Of a DNA stretch of 41,079 bases, positions 9,083-18,779 are shown in pieces; the stretch's first letter is position 1, and every line of letters starts with the position of its first letter. Made by a program: the position numbers and the translations under genes. The notes below the pieces were generated by a model. It searched no databases and had not been told where the DNA came from. It saw only the letters and a list, made by a program, of their open reading frames with translations. The stretch covers positions 66,353 to 107,431 of the forward strand of contig MEPR01000070.1 in the NCBI GenBank assembly GCA_001769835.1, given 5' to 3'. The stretch is from Bdellovibrionales bacterium GWB1_55_8 (GTDB lineage: Bacteria; Bdellovibrionota; UBA1018).

Positions 9083-9520
9083 TCAGCCGTTTACAAGCAG
9101 GGTCAGATAGGCGACGGCGCCGTAACGAATGAGCCTGCCGAAAAACGTGAACAGTGCGACCGGAACCAGACGAACACGAAAAAAACCAAGCGCGATCATG
9201 ATCCCATCGCCGATGACGGGTAGCCAGGCCAGTAGCCCGGCCAGGCTTCCCCAGCGCTCCAGCCTTTGATGAAGCGCTCGCACCTGGGCCTCTTTGACGC
9301 CCAATTTTTCAATCCAGGACCACCGGCCCAATCGGCCGATCCCATAGGAGGTCATGCCGCCTATCCAGTTTCCGATGGATGCCACGATCAAGCATGAAAG
9401 CCAGGGGTGGCCTTTGATCAAAAGGACGGCGAAAACAGCCTCTGAGCTGCCCGGTAAAACGGTTGCTGAACTGACAGAGCTCACGAAGAGAGTGATCTGT
9501 GCGAGCGCCTCTGGCGTCAT
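9083..9520 (-). CDS. YqaA/DedA-like small membrane protein
   Basis: SSATVLPGSSEAVFAVLLIKGHP...ASIGNWIGGMTSYGIGRLGR pattern; alternative start at 9553 would overlap the upstream ORF. Confidence 0.75.
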   Translation of the reverse strand: MTPEALAQITLFVSSVSSATVLPGSSEAVFAVLLIKGHPWLSCLIVASIGNWIGGMTSYGIGRLGRWSWIEKLGVKEAQVRALHQRLERWGSLAGLLAWLPVIGDGIMIALGFFRVRLVPVALFTFFGRLIRYGAVAYLTLLVNG

Positions 9521-9530
9521 TGTGAAGAGG

Positions 9531-9932
9531 TCAGTGTACGTGTGGCGCGCCACTCCCGTGTGAGTGGGGCTTCTCGATGCCTTTGAAGTTGACTGCTTTG
9601 ACAGTCCCCTCGGGTGTCAGAATCACGTACAGATTGCTCTTCGATGCGTCCTTGATCGCGGCGTTTTCATATTGAACCACCCAGTGCTTCAGGGTCCCTG
9701 CCCGGGAAACGTTTTTGACCGCGACTTTGTCCCAGGAGCTTTCCAGCTTCTGTTTTTTCACGAGGCCTTTCACTTCGGCGGTCGCAAGCTCCACGATCCG
9801 CGACTCAGATGCCGCTGCAGCACCATGAGAGTGCCCTTTGTGACCGTGGTCGTGTCCGGCTCCTGCAAAAGCAGGGATTGTTCCGAAAAAAAGTCCAATG
9901 GCCGCCAATACTGTTTTATCGAATGTCTTCAT
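9531..9932 (-). CDS. His-rich periplasmic protein (resembles DUF6488-type proteins)
   Basis: Signal peptide; AGAGHDHGHKGHSHG N-terminus and HSHGSGAPHVH C-terminus. Confidence 0.65.
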   Translation of the reverse strand: MKTFDKTVLAAIGLFFGTIPAFAGAGHDHGHKGHSHGAAAASESRIVELATAEVKGLVKKQKLESSWDKVAVKNVSRAGTLKHWVVQYENAAIKDASKSNLYVILTPEGTVKAVNFKGIEKPHSHGSGAPHVH

Positions 9933-10707
9933 AATTCAGAGTTCCTTCTTGGTTTGATTCAGAGGTCAACTTCACGTGGTGATGCGCATGATTGTCTTCG
10001 GCGAATCCAAATTCATCCGGCCCAGTCGTGTGCAGATAGCCGTGCAGCTGCATGATCATGAGCATGAGTCCGAGAAACATCAGCCCATCATTCGCGACAC
10101 GACTAAATTTATGGAAGGAGGGGATTCGCCTCCAGCTTGAAAGGAGCAATAACATGAATGTAAGAGCGACGATCTGCCCCACTTCAACTCCTACATTGAA
10201 GGACAGGATTCGCAGGAGCATCTGCATGGAGTCATCACCGAGGGGCAACTGCTGAAGCCGCGTCGATAATCCGAACCCATGGATCAGGCCGAATCCAAAC
10301 ACCATGGCAAGCAGGCTCGGGGCTTTGATACCGAGATAGTTCCGGAAACCCTGGTTATTGTCGAACCCTTTGTAGCAGACGCTCAGGGCAATCACGGCGT
10401 CGATGAGAAAGTAGTTTGCCGTGATTCCCAGGAATGTCGCGAAAATCAGAGTGATGCTGTGGCCGACCGTGAACACCGTGATGAACTTCACGATGTCCTT
10501 GAATGTCTCGAGGAAGAATACCACCCCGAAAAGAAACAACAGATGGTCGTACCCGGTCAGCATATGGGTCGCGCCCAGCCAGATGTACCGCAGGTACCCA
10601 CCGTCCAGCATCGATTGCTTGTCCGCGGCCGACATGCCGTGAGCAAAAGCATCCGAACCGGCCAGGTAAAGGAGTGCGGGGAGTAAAAGTAGTTTTAGAA
10701 TTTTCAT
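9916..10707 (-). CDS. HupE/UreJ-family membrane protein (putative Ni/Co or other metal permease)
   Basis: Motifs GATHMLTGYDHLLFLFGVVFFL, FTVGHSITLI, GFGLIHGFGLSTRL typical of the HupE/UreJ_2 family; His-rich C-terminus. Confidence 0.85.
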   Translation of the reverse strand: MKILKLLLLPALLYLAGSDAFAHGMSAADKQSMLDGGYLRYIWLGATHMLTGYDHLLFLFGVVFFLETFKDIVKFITVFTVGHSITLIFATFLGITANYFLIDAVIALSVCYKGFDNNQGFRNYLGIKAPSLLAMVFGFGLIHGFGLSTRLQQLPLGDDSMQMLLRILSFNVGVEVGQIVALTFMLLLLSSWRRIPSFHKFSRVANDGLMFLGLMLMIMQLHGYLHTTGPDEFGFAEDNHAHHHVKLTSESNQEGTLNYEDIR

Positions 10708-10718
10708 ATTACCTCTCC

Positions 10719-10748
10719 GAACCGCGAGCGAAAAACCCTTTGCGGTTC
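10719..10748 (-). promoter_or_regulatory. Hairpin directly upstream of the RBS of the HupE/UreJ-like gene
   Basis: Minus strand GAACCGC-N16-GCGGTTC followed by GGAGAGG and the ATG. Confidence 0.4.
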
Positions 10749-10794
10749 TTGTGCGTTTTTCAGTGAATAGTGCGTGAGATTGCCCTGAAGATGT

Positions 10795-11193
10795 TTACGC
10801 AATCGGAGGGCGGAAAATCGTGGCGAGTTCGTGGCTCAGTAATACCTGCGCGTCCTGGTGAAACGCGGAATCGGTGCAGCCAGGAGGAGTGATGGAGTGT
10901 GACGAGTCTTTCGCAATATTGTGTTCGAAAAAAACGATCGAACTGACCGGATGGGCAGGATGTTCGTGCCCGTGTTCGTGCTCGGATTCATCCGGCGAAT
11001 GCCGGTGCTTGTGAGCATGGACCTCTGAATCGTGCTCTTCGGGAAAATCGTCCGGTGCGATCAGCTCTTCTTCGTGGTCATGACTGCTCGCACCGAAGTC
11101 CAGGCGGCATAGGGCGGACGACTGGACGGCGTAGGAGACCGTCACCATAAGAATCAATGTCGAAAATAATTTTCGCCGGTTCGACGTTCGCAT
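10795..11193 (-). CDS. His-rich secreted protein
   Basis: Signal-like N-terminus; HDHEEELIAPDDFPEEHDSEVHAHKHRHSPDESEHEHGHEHPAHP. Confidence 0.65.
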   Translation of the reverse strand: MRTSNRRKLFSTLILMVTVSYAVQSSALCRLDFGASSHDHEEELIAPDDFPEEHDSEVHAHKHRHSPDESEHEHGHEHPAHPVSSIVFFEHNIAKDSSHSITPPGCTDSAFHQDAQVLLSHELATIFRPPIA

Positions 11194-11277
11194 TCGATTG
11201 GAAATGGTAGCTATTTGAATCGATAAGTAAATGCAAAAATGGGCGGACGAGCGCCATCAAGTAGGTACTTTAAAAAT

Positions 11278-11293
11278 TCAAATGAACGTTTGA
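11278..11293. promoter_or_regulatory. Candidate TetR-type operator in divergent intergenic region
   Basis: Inverted repeat TCAAA-tgaacg-TTTGA upstream of the TetR gene. Confidence 0.4.
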
Positions 11294-11339
11294 TTTATCG
11301 GGCAGTCCACTTTATCCTGACAGGCCTCCAGGAGAGTTC

Positions 11340-11990
11340 ATGGCCCTCGCAAAAGCAACCGCAGTGGATGACACCCCTAAAAGGATACTGAACGCGGCGA
11401 TACGCCTGTTCGCGCGAAAAAGTTTCGACGGAACCTCGACGAAAGAGATCTGTGATGAAGCTCGCGTCAATAGCGCGGCGATTCACTATCATTTTGAAAG
11501 CAAAGAAGGTCTCCTGCGGAAGATTATCGAGGACTTCGGTAAATCAAGGCTGGATGCGACCCGCGCCACGCTCCAACCGCCTCATTCGGCAGAGGAGGTC
11601 CGTGTCCGGCTTCAAATTTATCTCCAGGAAGTTTCAGATGTGATCGCCCAGGAGCCTGAGCGAGTTCAGATCATCCAACGGGAAGCGCAGCTTCTGCACC
11701 GTCGAAGTGAGGATATCTTTCATAATGTCTTTCATTCGATGTTTCTTACAATGGTTGAATTCCTGACTCAGGCCAGGAAGAGAAAGCTGATTGCGGCGGA
11801 TGTTGACCCTCTCTTCGCGGCCACGATGCTTTTCAGTCAGATTTCAAACCTTACGGAATGGGATCGCATAGCCCGCGAGCGGGCTGAGATCGCCGTGATT
11901 CACGCGGATTTTCGGAGTAAATGGGTGAAGGAAACGTTACGAATTTTCTTGGGCGGCATCATCAGAAAAGATCAGTTCTTCAAGGAGTAG
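11340..11990 (+). CDS. TetR/AcrR-family transcriptional regulator
   Basis: N-terminal HTH: ILNAAIRLFARKSFDGTSTKEICDEARVNSAAIHYHFESKEGLLRKII. Confidence 0.92.
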   Translation: MALAKATAVDDTPKRILNAAIRLFARKSFDGTSTKEICDEARVNSAAIHYHFESKEGLLRKIIEDFGKSRLDATRATLQPPHSAEEVRVRLQIYLQEVSDVIAQEPERVQIIQREAQLLHRRSEDIFHNVFHSMFLTMVEFLTQARKRKLIAADVDPLFAATMLFSQISNLTEWDRIARERAEIAVIHADFRSKWVKETLRIFLGGIIRKDQFFKE

Positions 11991-11993
11991 TGC

Positions 11994-13424
11994 ATGCGAA
12001 AACTCATCGTGCTGGCCCTGCCGGCGATAATCAGTGTTTCGGCGTTCGCGGCGGACGCGACGCAACCGTTTGGTCTTGAAACTTATCTGGAGCAGGTTCA
12101 GCGAAACAATCAGGGTTACCAAGGAGCGGTTCTGAACAGCCAGGGTGCCGGTGGGCGCTCCAACGAAGGCTCGTTGGTTTACGCTCCTCAGCTGTTCACG
12201 AATCTTCAGCACGCCGATGATCGACGACAAACGAGCGTTCCATCACTTCAGGGGAACAGGTCCGTCACGAACACTTTTTCTCTGGGCGTCAGCAAGACCA
12301 CGGACTTCGGCTTGGAGGGAAAGTTGTCTTACAGCTTGAACGATGCGACGATTCACGGAGCAAGCCCGACCCTTCTTGCGAGCCCGGGTTCTGTGATATC
12401 AGGCCTCTCGCTTGAGCTCACGCAGCATCTTTGGAGAAACGGCTTCGGGCGTTCAACTCGATATTCAGCGGATGCCATCAACTCTCAGGCCAGGGCCGTG
12501 TCTCTGAATAACGCTTACTTGACGAAGGTCACTCTCGCGGACGCGGAGTCCCGGTATTGGCGGCTTGCTCTGGCCAGGGACTCCATGAAGGTGCAGGAGC
12601 AAAGCGTCGATCGATCTGTTAAAATCCGGGATTTCATCGCAAGCCGGGTGAAGCTTGAATTATCAGAGGAGTCTGACCTCCTTCAATCGGTGGCTGCTGT
12701 GAAAGCGAGGGAGCTCGATTTGAAGGCTGCTTTGGACGAGGAACATGCCGCTCGCAGAGCGTTCAATTCAGCGCGCGGAATCGACAGCGATGAAGTACCT
12801 GAGCAGGTCGGCCTTCCGGAGCCGGATCGGGCTCTGGCCTTGATTGCTCCTGAAAGGGTCGAGAAACGCGAAGACGTGCTTGCTGCGGAGGCTGCCAGAT
12901 CGGCTGCGATTGCCGCAAGCGAAGCGGCGCGGGACAGGCAGCTGCCAACTCTGGACGCTTTTTCGAATCTTTCCACCAACGGAAACGCCCCTGCATTCGG
13001 AAGCGCAGTGTCGAATACTTTCACCACCCAGCATCCCTATGTGGCCGTCGGGTTGAGGTTCAGCGTACCCTTGGACGTGGGGGCCACTTCAGCCGTAAGG
13101 GCCGGGTACGCCAAGGAGGTCCTGGGTACGGAAGTGAATTTCCAGCGACGGCTTCTTGATCAGGAAATCGATTGGAAGGATCTGAGTACCCGGTTTAAGG
13201 AAGCCAAGGAGCGCTTTGCAGCCGTTTTGGATCTTGAAAGAATCCAGCTCAGAAAATTTGAACTAGAGCGGTCGCGTCAGCGTCGCGGGCAGAGCACGAC
13301 CTATCAGGTTTTCCTTTTTGAGCAGGATTACCTTGGCTCGCAGCTCAGACGGATACAGATTGTCGGCCAGATCCTGAACTTGCACGCACAGATGAAGACT
13401 TACTCCCCTCGAGGTGATCTATGA
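11994..13424 (+). CDS. TolC-family outer membrane efflux protein
   Basis: Signal peptide and long helical OEP-like architecture; next to RND transporter with 4-nt overlap. Confidence 0.88.
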   Translation: MRKLIVLALPAIISVSAFAADATQPFGLETYLEQVQRNNQGYQGAVLNSQGAGGRSNEGSLVYAPQLFTNLQHADDRRQTSVPSLQGNRSVTNTFSLGVSKTTDFGLEGKLSYSLNDATIHGASPTLLASPGSVISGLSLELTQHLWRNGFGRSTRYSADAINSQARAVSLNNAYLTKVTLADAESRYWRLALARDSMKVQEQSVDRSVKIRDFIASRVKLELSEESDLLQSVAAVKARELDLKAALDEEHAARRAFNSARGIDSDEVPEQVGLPEPDRALALIAPERVEKREDVLAAEAARSAAIAASEAARDRQLPTLDAFSNLSTNGNAPAFGSAVSNTFTTQHPYVAVGLRFSVPLDVGATSAVRAGYAKEVLGTEVNFQRRLLDQEIDWKDLSTRFKEAKERFAAVLDLERIQLRKFELERSRQRRGQSTTYQVFLFEQDYLGSQLRRIQIVGQILNLHAQMKTYSPRGDL

Positions 13425-16400
13425 ATCTCCCAGATCTTTCAATCAAAAGGCCCGTTTTCATCACGTCGGTATTCTTTCTCCTGCTGGTTTTGGGCGCGAT
13501 TTCCCTCAAAAGACTGGGTGTGGACCTCTATCCCGATATCAACTTCCCGATTGTCGCGGTCAGTGTCGTTTACCCGGGCGCCGGTCCCAACGAGATCGAA
13601 GCGCTGGTGACCAAGCCCATTGAGGACAACGTCAGTACGCTCGGCGGCCTCAACAGTTTAAAATCGACCAGCAGTGAGGGTGTCAGCATCATCATCGCTG
13701 AATTCACTCTGGATACTGACATCAAGTATGCGGAACAGCAGGTCCGTGACCGGGTCGCGATGCTGAAATCCAAGCTGCCAACGGACATTCTGGAGCCAAT
13801 GGTCCGTACGTTCGATCCCGCTGATATGCCTATCGTCAGGATCGCGGTGTCCGCCAGCAAGCTGAAACCGGCGGAGCTGTACGACCTGGTCGAACACGAC
13901 GTGAAGCCTATGCTGGAGCAGGTGAAGGATGTCGCGCTGGTGGATATCCTTGGCGGCCAGAAACGCGAGATCCAGATTCTGCTCGAAAGAGACCGGCTCA
14001 AGAATTACGGCATATCGGCAAGCCAGATTGTTTCCCGCATTGGCGCTGCGGGGAAGAATGTCCCGGCCGGAAAATCCAATTTCCGAGGCAAGGACTCCGA
14101 CGTGCGAACGTTGGGTGAGTTCGAGTCCTTGAAGGATATCGGATCGACTCTTGTAAATTTCTTCGGGAATGAAACTCCCGTTCGTATCTCGGACATGGGA
14201 GAAGTCCGCGATGGCCTGACCGAGGAGAAAACTAGAACATTTGTGGGCGGACAACAGGCGCTTACCCTGTCCGTTTTCCGACGTTCGGGTGCGAATACGG
14301 TCGCCGTCGTTGATAACGTGAAAGAGCGAGCGGCCAAAATCAACCAGATGTTCAAGGACCGGGTGGAGGGTTTTTCCCTTTCTGTGGTGCAGGACGGGGC
14401 CAAGCCGATTCGGGCCAACGTGGATGACGTCAGTGAGTCCATCGTGCTCGGAATCGTGCTGACGATCCTGGTGGTTTATTTCTTTCTTGGAAGCGGAAGG
14501 TCTACTTTCATCACGAGCATCGCGCTTCCGAATTCATTGCTCGGCGCTTTCATCCTCATGCTGGCGGCTGGTTTCACCATCAACATCATGACCCTTCTTG
14601 CAATGAGCCTGGCCGTCGGACTCCTGGTCGATGATGCGATCGTGGTCCGGGAAAATATATTCCGTCATATCGAGCTCGGCGAGTCTCCACGCGAGGCGGC
14701 GAGCCGCGGCACGAAGGAAGTCACTCTGGCCGTGATTGCGACGAGTGCCACGGTGGTTGCGGTATTCGGCCCGATCGCTTTTCTGGATGGCATTGTCGGC
14801 CAGTTCTTCAAGGAGTTCGGTCTCACCATCTGTTTTGCGATGGCAATCAGCTTGATCGATTCACTGACCATGGCGCCGATGCTTTCGGCCTATTTTGCAG
14901 GTAGTCTTCATCGGAAACCAAAAGCAAAAAATTTGCTGAGTCGCGCCGTACGGGGCGTTCTGGAATCGTTTGACCGATTTCAGAACAGACTCGAGGCGCT
15001 TTACGTTCGGATTCTCGGCGTCACCCAGCGCTATCCTTTGAGCGTGCTCGGGATCGCGTTCCTGATTTTCCTGGGAAGCTTTGTCGTACTTTCGGGCGTG
15101 CCCAAGAATTTCGTGCCTGCCTCGGACACGGGCGAGCTTGCGGTGAATCTGGACATGCCGCCGGGAACTGATCTCCAGATCATGAATCGCGTCGCAGCTG
15201 CCGTCGACCAGGAAATCCGGACTCATAAGGAAGTCCAGGAGACCGTTCTTACCGTGGGCGGCACGAACGGCGAGCCCAATATGGCTTCCGTTTTCGTTCG
15301 TCTCGTTCCCTCGAAAGAACGATCGATGAACACCTCCGCCTTCAAGGACGTCATGCGCGGGGCGATGAAAAAGCATACCGAGTTCAATTACAAGGTTCAG
15401 GACACGAGTGGTATGGGAAGCGGCCAGCAGCCGTTCAACGTGAACTTTGTCGGCACTGACCTCCATTCTCTGGAAGAGGTTTCGACCCAGGTGCTGGCAC
15501 GGATGAAGAACCATCCTGACTTGAAGGACGTGGATATCAGTTTTCGCCCTGGAAAGCCTGAATTCAGGGTCGTTGTCGACAAGAAGAGAGGGGAGCTCCT
15601 GGGAGTGTCCACCACATCCATGGGTTCTGAGCTTCGAACGCAGATCGAGGGAATGGTGGCTGCGGTGTTTCGCGAAAAGGGACAGGAGTATGACATTCGG
15701 GTGCGCCTCCGGGACTCGGAGAAGAACCTGAAACAGAACTTTGATCAGACCTATATTCCGAACATCAATAACCGCCTGGTCAGGCTTGCGGATGTGGCGC
15801 GAGCAGTGGAGACCGAAGGTCCGGCAAGCATCTATCGGCAGGATCGGGGGCGGTACATTCAGCTCTCGGCCGGTCTGAATCCAAAAGGCCGCGGTATGGC
15901 GAAGGCCATGGAGGACTTCAATGCGCTCTTCTCAAGCGGAGAAGTCAAATTGCCTGCGGGCGTTCGTTATGAGTTTGTGGGGCAGGCGAAAGAACTTCAG
16001 AAACTGATGAAGAGCATTATTTTTGCGGTAAGTTTAGCGACCCTTTTCATTTTTCTGGTCCTTGCGAGCCTCTATGAGTCCTTCATCACTCCGTTTGCTA
16101 TTCTGCTGGTCCTGCCTCTGGCCGCTTGCGGGGCATTTTATGGCCTGGCCATCACGGGCTCATCGTTTGACATGTTCTCGATGATCGGTTGCGTGATGCT
16201 TCTCGGGATCGCGACGAAGAATTCGATTCTGCTGGTGGATTACATCAACCAGCAGATGGCAAAGGGCAAGGACCTTGCCACTTCGATCGTCGAGGCGGGA
16301 AGAACCCGTTTGCGTCCGATCATCATGACGTCCCTGGCTCTTATCGCCGGGATGCTTCCGGTTGCCATCGGGTTGAATGAAGCCAGTAAGCAGCGCACCA

Positions 16401-16567
16401 GTATGGGAATTGCGGTCATCGGCGGATTGGTGACATCAACGCTTCTCACGTTAGTCGTCGTTCCGGCTGCATATGCCTACATCGAGAAGCTGCGCAACTG
16501 GACCGGTCGCATGATGAAGAAAGTTTCCGGGGTGAAAGAGGAGTCGCCCGTGATGGGAGTGGAGTAG
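13421..16567 (+). CDS. RND efflux pump inner-membrane transporter (AcrB/MMPL, HAE-type)
   Basis: 1048 aa; [70 protein letters not shown]. Confidence 0.96.
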   Translation: MNLPDLSIKRPVFITSVFFLLLVLGAISLKRLGVDLYPDINFPIVAVSVVYPGAGPNEIEALVTKPIEDNVSTLGGLNSLKSTSSEGVSIIIAEFTLDTDIKYAEQQVRDRVAMLKSKLPTDILEPMVRTFDPADMPIVRIAVSASKLKPAELYDLVEHDVKPMLEQVKDVALVDILGGQKREIQILLERDRLKNYGISASQIVSRIGAAGKNVPAGKSNFRGKDSDVRTLGEFESLKDIGSTLVNFFGNETPVRISDMGEVRDGLTEEKTRTFVGGQQALTLSVFRRSGANTVAVVDNVKERAAKINQMFKDRVEGFSLSVVQDGAKPIRANVDDVSESIVLGIVLTILVVYFFLGSGRSTFITSIALPNSLLGAFILMLAAGFTINIMTLLAMSLAVGLLVDDAIVVRENIFRHIELGESPREAASRGTKEVTLAVIATSATVVAVFGPIAFLDGIVGQFFKEFGLTICFAMAISLIDSLTMAPMLSAYFAGSLHRKPKAKNLLSRAVRGVLESFDRFQNRLEALYVRILGVTQRYPLSVLGIAFLIFLGSFVVLSGVPKNFVPASDTGELAVNLDMPPGTDLQIMNRVAAAVDQEIRTHKEVQETVLTVGGTNGEPNMASVFVRLVPSKERSMNTSAFKDVMRGAMKKHTEFNYKVQDTSGMGSGQQPFNVNFVGTDLHSLEEVSTQVLARMKNHPDLKDVDISFRPGKPEFRVVVDKKRGELLGVSTTSMGSELRTQIEGMVAAVFREKGQEYDIRVRLRDSEKNLKQNFDQTYIPNINNRLVRLADVARAVETEGPASIYRQDRGRYIQLSAGLNPKGRGMAKAMEDFNALFSSGEVKLPAGVRYEFVGQAKELQKLMKSIIFAVSLATLFIFLVLASLYESFITPFAILLVLPLAACGAFYGLAITGSSFDMFSMIGCVMLLGIATKNSILLVDYINQQMAKGKDLATSIVEAGRTRLRPIIMTSLALIAGMLPVAIGLNEASKQRTSMGIAVIGGLVTSTLLTLVVVPAAYAYIEKLRNWTGRMMKKVSGVKEESPVMGVE

Positions 16568-16574
16568 GGTTCAA

Positions 16575-18704
16575 TCAATGTGTTATTCGCCAAATGGCCC
16601 GTCGGGCCCAGGCGCGCAATTCAGAAGAGCCGGTTTCGGCAAAGCGTTCGAGAACCGGCCTTGCGGCTTCCGGGGTGCGTCGGTCTCCCGTCCCATAGAT
16701 CTTCATGACCGATATCTGTTCAGCTGGAGTTCCGGTATTCAGTTTTTCGAGCAAGAAAGTTTCAGATTGAGCTGTTTGCAGTCTCGCCAGCGTCAGAAGA
16801 GGGATCCCTTCGATCAGCGTTCCCATGTATTTGAATAGGATGGGGGCTGAATCAGCGGAAATAAACGGGTGAATGTCCGTATAATAAGTCGACTCGACCA
16901 GAGACACCTCGGTCCTTTTTGGAATGCTTGAGAGCAAGCTTTCCAGGAAGACAGGATCCGTCAACTTGCTTTTGAGAAGACTTAAGTCGCGACTACCCAG
17001 CTGCGCATACGCTAATTCACTGAAAAATTGGGAAACCAGGCGATCCGAGCGAGACGTATTCAGCTCATCGATCGTCCTGAAAAAGACCGGAATCAACTCA
17101 GGCATGCTGACGAGTTTTGTGAAAATCTCATTTGCGAAATCACCGAGTACCGCGTGTTCACGCAGGGCATTCGTCAGCAAACCTACATCTTTGGATTGTA
17201 CGTAGGGGCCCCAGGACAGTCGCAAAGTTCTGAGCGAGAGGTTGTCATCCGTTCGTTGAATTTCCTGTTTCAATAGCCGGAAGAATTCCGGCTCGAGCGT
17301 CAATCGGCCTAGTATGGCATTGGTGGCTATTTCGCCGGTATTTGTAATCCAGTGAATGGCATGGCGATAAAATTCTTCCCTCGCTACTCTATCCAGCGAG
17401 AAAAGTTGTTCGTCATTTCTCAGAGGAAATGAATCCAGGAGAGTCATTTGGACGTCATACATCGCGTCACTGTCATCAGAGGAGCTTAAGACTGGGTAGG
17501 TTTGCTTCAATAGATCCGCTAAGTACGGATCACTTTGATTCTCGATGCGAGTCGCTAAATACATTTCATAAAACTTGAGTCTTCCGAGTAAGCTGAGTCT
17601 TTGATTCGAAATCCGTTTGGATAGAAGTTTTTGAAAGGTTGCCGATGATCTGAGTTTCTCGACCATTTCAGAGGCGGCCAGTTGATCGTTCAGGGATTCC
17701 CGAAGTACACCGAGGTTCATGGTAATGAGCTCTTCGGAGCTGAGCATCCCTTCGAGGGCCTTCTCCTTCTTTTTCGTCCAGTCCTCTTCAGTCAAAAACT
17801 CGCAACGGTCCGTAAGCATTTTTGCGCCGACATCCGAGTTGCGAAAATCCGGCTGAACGTGCACGCCTAGGGTCCACGCGAAGTGATCGTAGTTCGGGGT
17901 GTGGGCCATTTTATAACGTTTTCCGGCTTTGCCAGCGAACTCCCAGGCCAGCCCGAACATTTGAGTGGTTTTCGTTGAGCTTGCCGTCAGCATTTTCGAA
18001 AGCGTCGTGGTCACCGATGCCGGCTTCTTACTTTGGCGGGACAGCAGTTTTGCGGCATTCTTGAGGTGGTTTGGAATCGTGAATTCAGAAATACCGGCCG
18101 TAGGTGCGGTATCTGTGTAGCCAAATATCTTCGCCTTCGGAAAAATCGCCGCGTGTTGCTTTGGAAGAGGGTCGAATTCGTCATAAATCGAATCGAACCC
18201 GCTGGCGAGATCAGCGGAATTCACATCGCCCTGGTCTTCACCGCGTTCCAGCGCACCGAGAACCCGCCGAACCTCGTCATCACTTCGGCGTGCGACGGAC
18301 GATCCCAGGCTTCTGCATCCCTGAAGGTACACAACTTTTATATTTGAAAACCATTCCGGGTGATGACAGGAAAACTGTTCGAGAAGTTCCAATCTGAGCT
18401 GTCCGTCAGCGCGTTCTCCCCAATAGCTACCCGAGTGATGACCACTGATGACCAGAACGTCGCAACGTTTCCCTGATTCGATCAGTTCTCGAAGGCTGTC
18501 TTCAGGCGAATTGCCCTCGGATTGGAACTCATGAACTTGCACTCCCGGCGACGACTTGCGTAGAAGCTTTTCGAGTGTAGCTTTCTCAACGTCGGTATTC
18601 AGAGACAGGTAACAGATGCTGGTCGGGGCTGCGCTTTGAGCCGGAGTGACCGTAGCCCAGAAGGTGAATCCAATCATGAATGCCAAGGTATGAAATGGGC
18701 TCAT
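16575..18704 (-). CDS. Secreted protein with caspase/CHAT-like His/Cys dyad and HEAT-like C-terminal region
   Basis: Signal peptide; CDVLVISGHHSGSYWG...IKVVYLQGCRSLGSS resembles His and Cys motifs of clan CD peptidases; C-terminal helical repeats. Confidence 0.6.
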   Translation of the reverse strand: MSPFHTLAFMIGFTFWATVTPAQSAAPTSICYLSLNTDVEKATLEKLLRKSSPGVQVHEFQSEGNSPEDSLRELIESGKRCDVLVISGHHSGSYWGERADGQLRLELLEQFSCHHPEWFSNIKVVYLQGCRSLGSSVARRSDDEVRRVLGALERGEDQGDVNSADLASGFDSIYDEFDPLPKQHAAIFPKAKIFGYTDTAPTAGISEFTIPNHLKNAAKLLSRQSKKPASVTTTLSKMLTASSTKTTQMFGLAWEFAGKAGKRYKMAHTPNYDHFAWTLGVHVQPDFRNSDVGAKMLTDRCEFLTEEDWTKKKEKALEGMLSSEELITMNLGVLRESLNDQLAASEMVEKLRSSATFQKLLSKRISNQRLSLLGRLKFYEMYLATRIENQSDPYLADLLKQTYPVLSSSDDSDAMYDVQMTLLDSFPLRNDEQLFSLDRVAREEFYRHAIHWITNTGEIATNAILGRLTLEPEFFRLLKQEIQRTDDNLSLRTLRLSWGPYVQSKDVGLLTNALREHAVLGDFANEIFTKLVSMPELIPVFFRTIDELNTSRSDRLVSQFFSELAYAQLGSRDLSLLKSKLTDPVFLESLLSSIPKRTEVSLVESTYYTDIHPFISADSAPILFKYMGTLIEGIPLLTLARLQTAQSETFLLEKLNTGTPAEQISVMKIYGTGDRRTPEAARPVLERFAETGSSELRAWARRAIWRITH

Positions 18705-18779
18705 AGAACTGCCGGAAAAACCGGAAGGACGAACGTCTTATCATCTCATACTGTTTTAGTCAAGTATTGTATCAAGGGG

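Noticed and set aside
14861-15514. 217-aa minus-strand ORF
   Set aside because: Antisense to the RND transporter gene; no RBS or recognisable domain.
16595-16609. GGCCC-GTC-GGGCC hairpin near the end of the RND gene
   Set aside because: Short stem, no U tract, and lies inside the C-terminal coding region of the convergent gene; not called a terminator.
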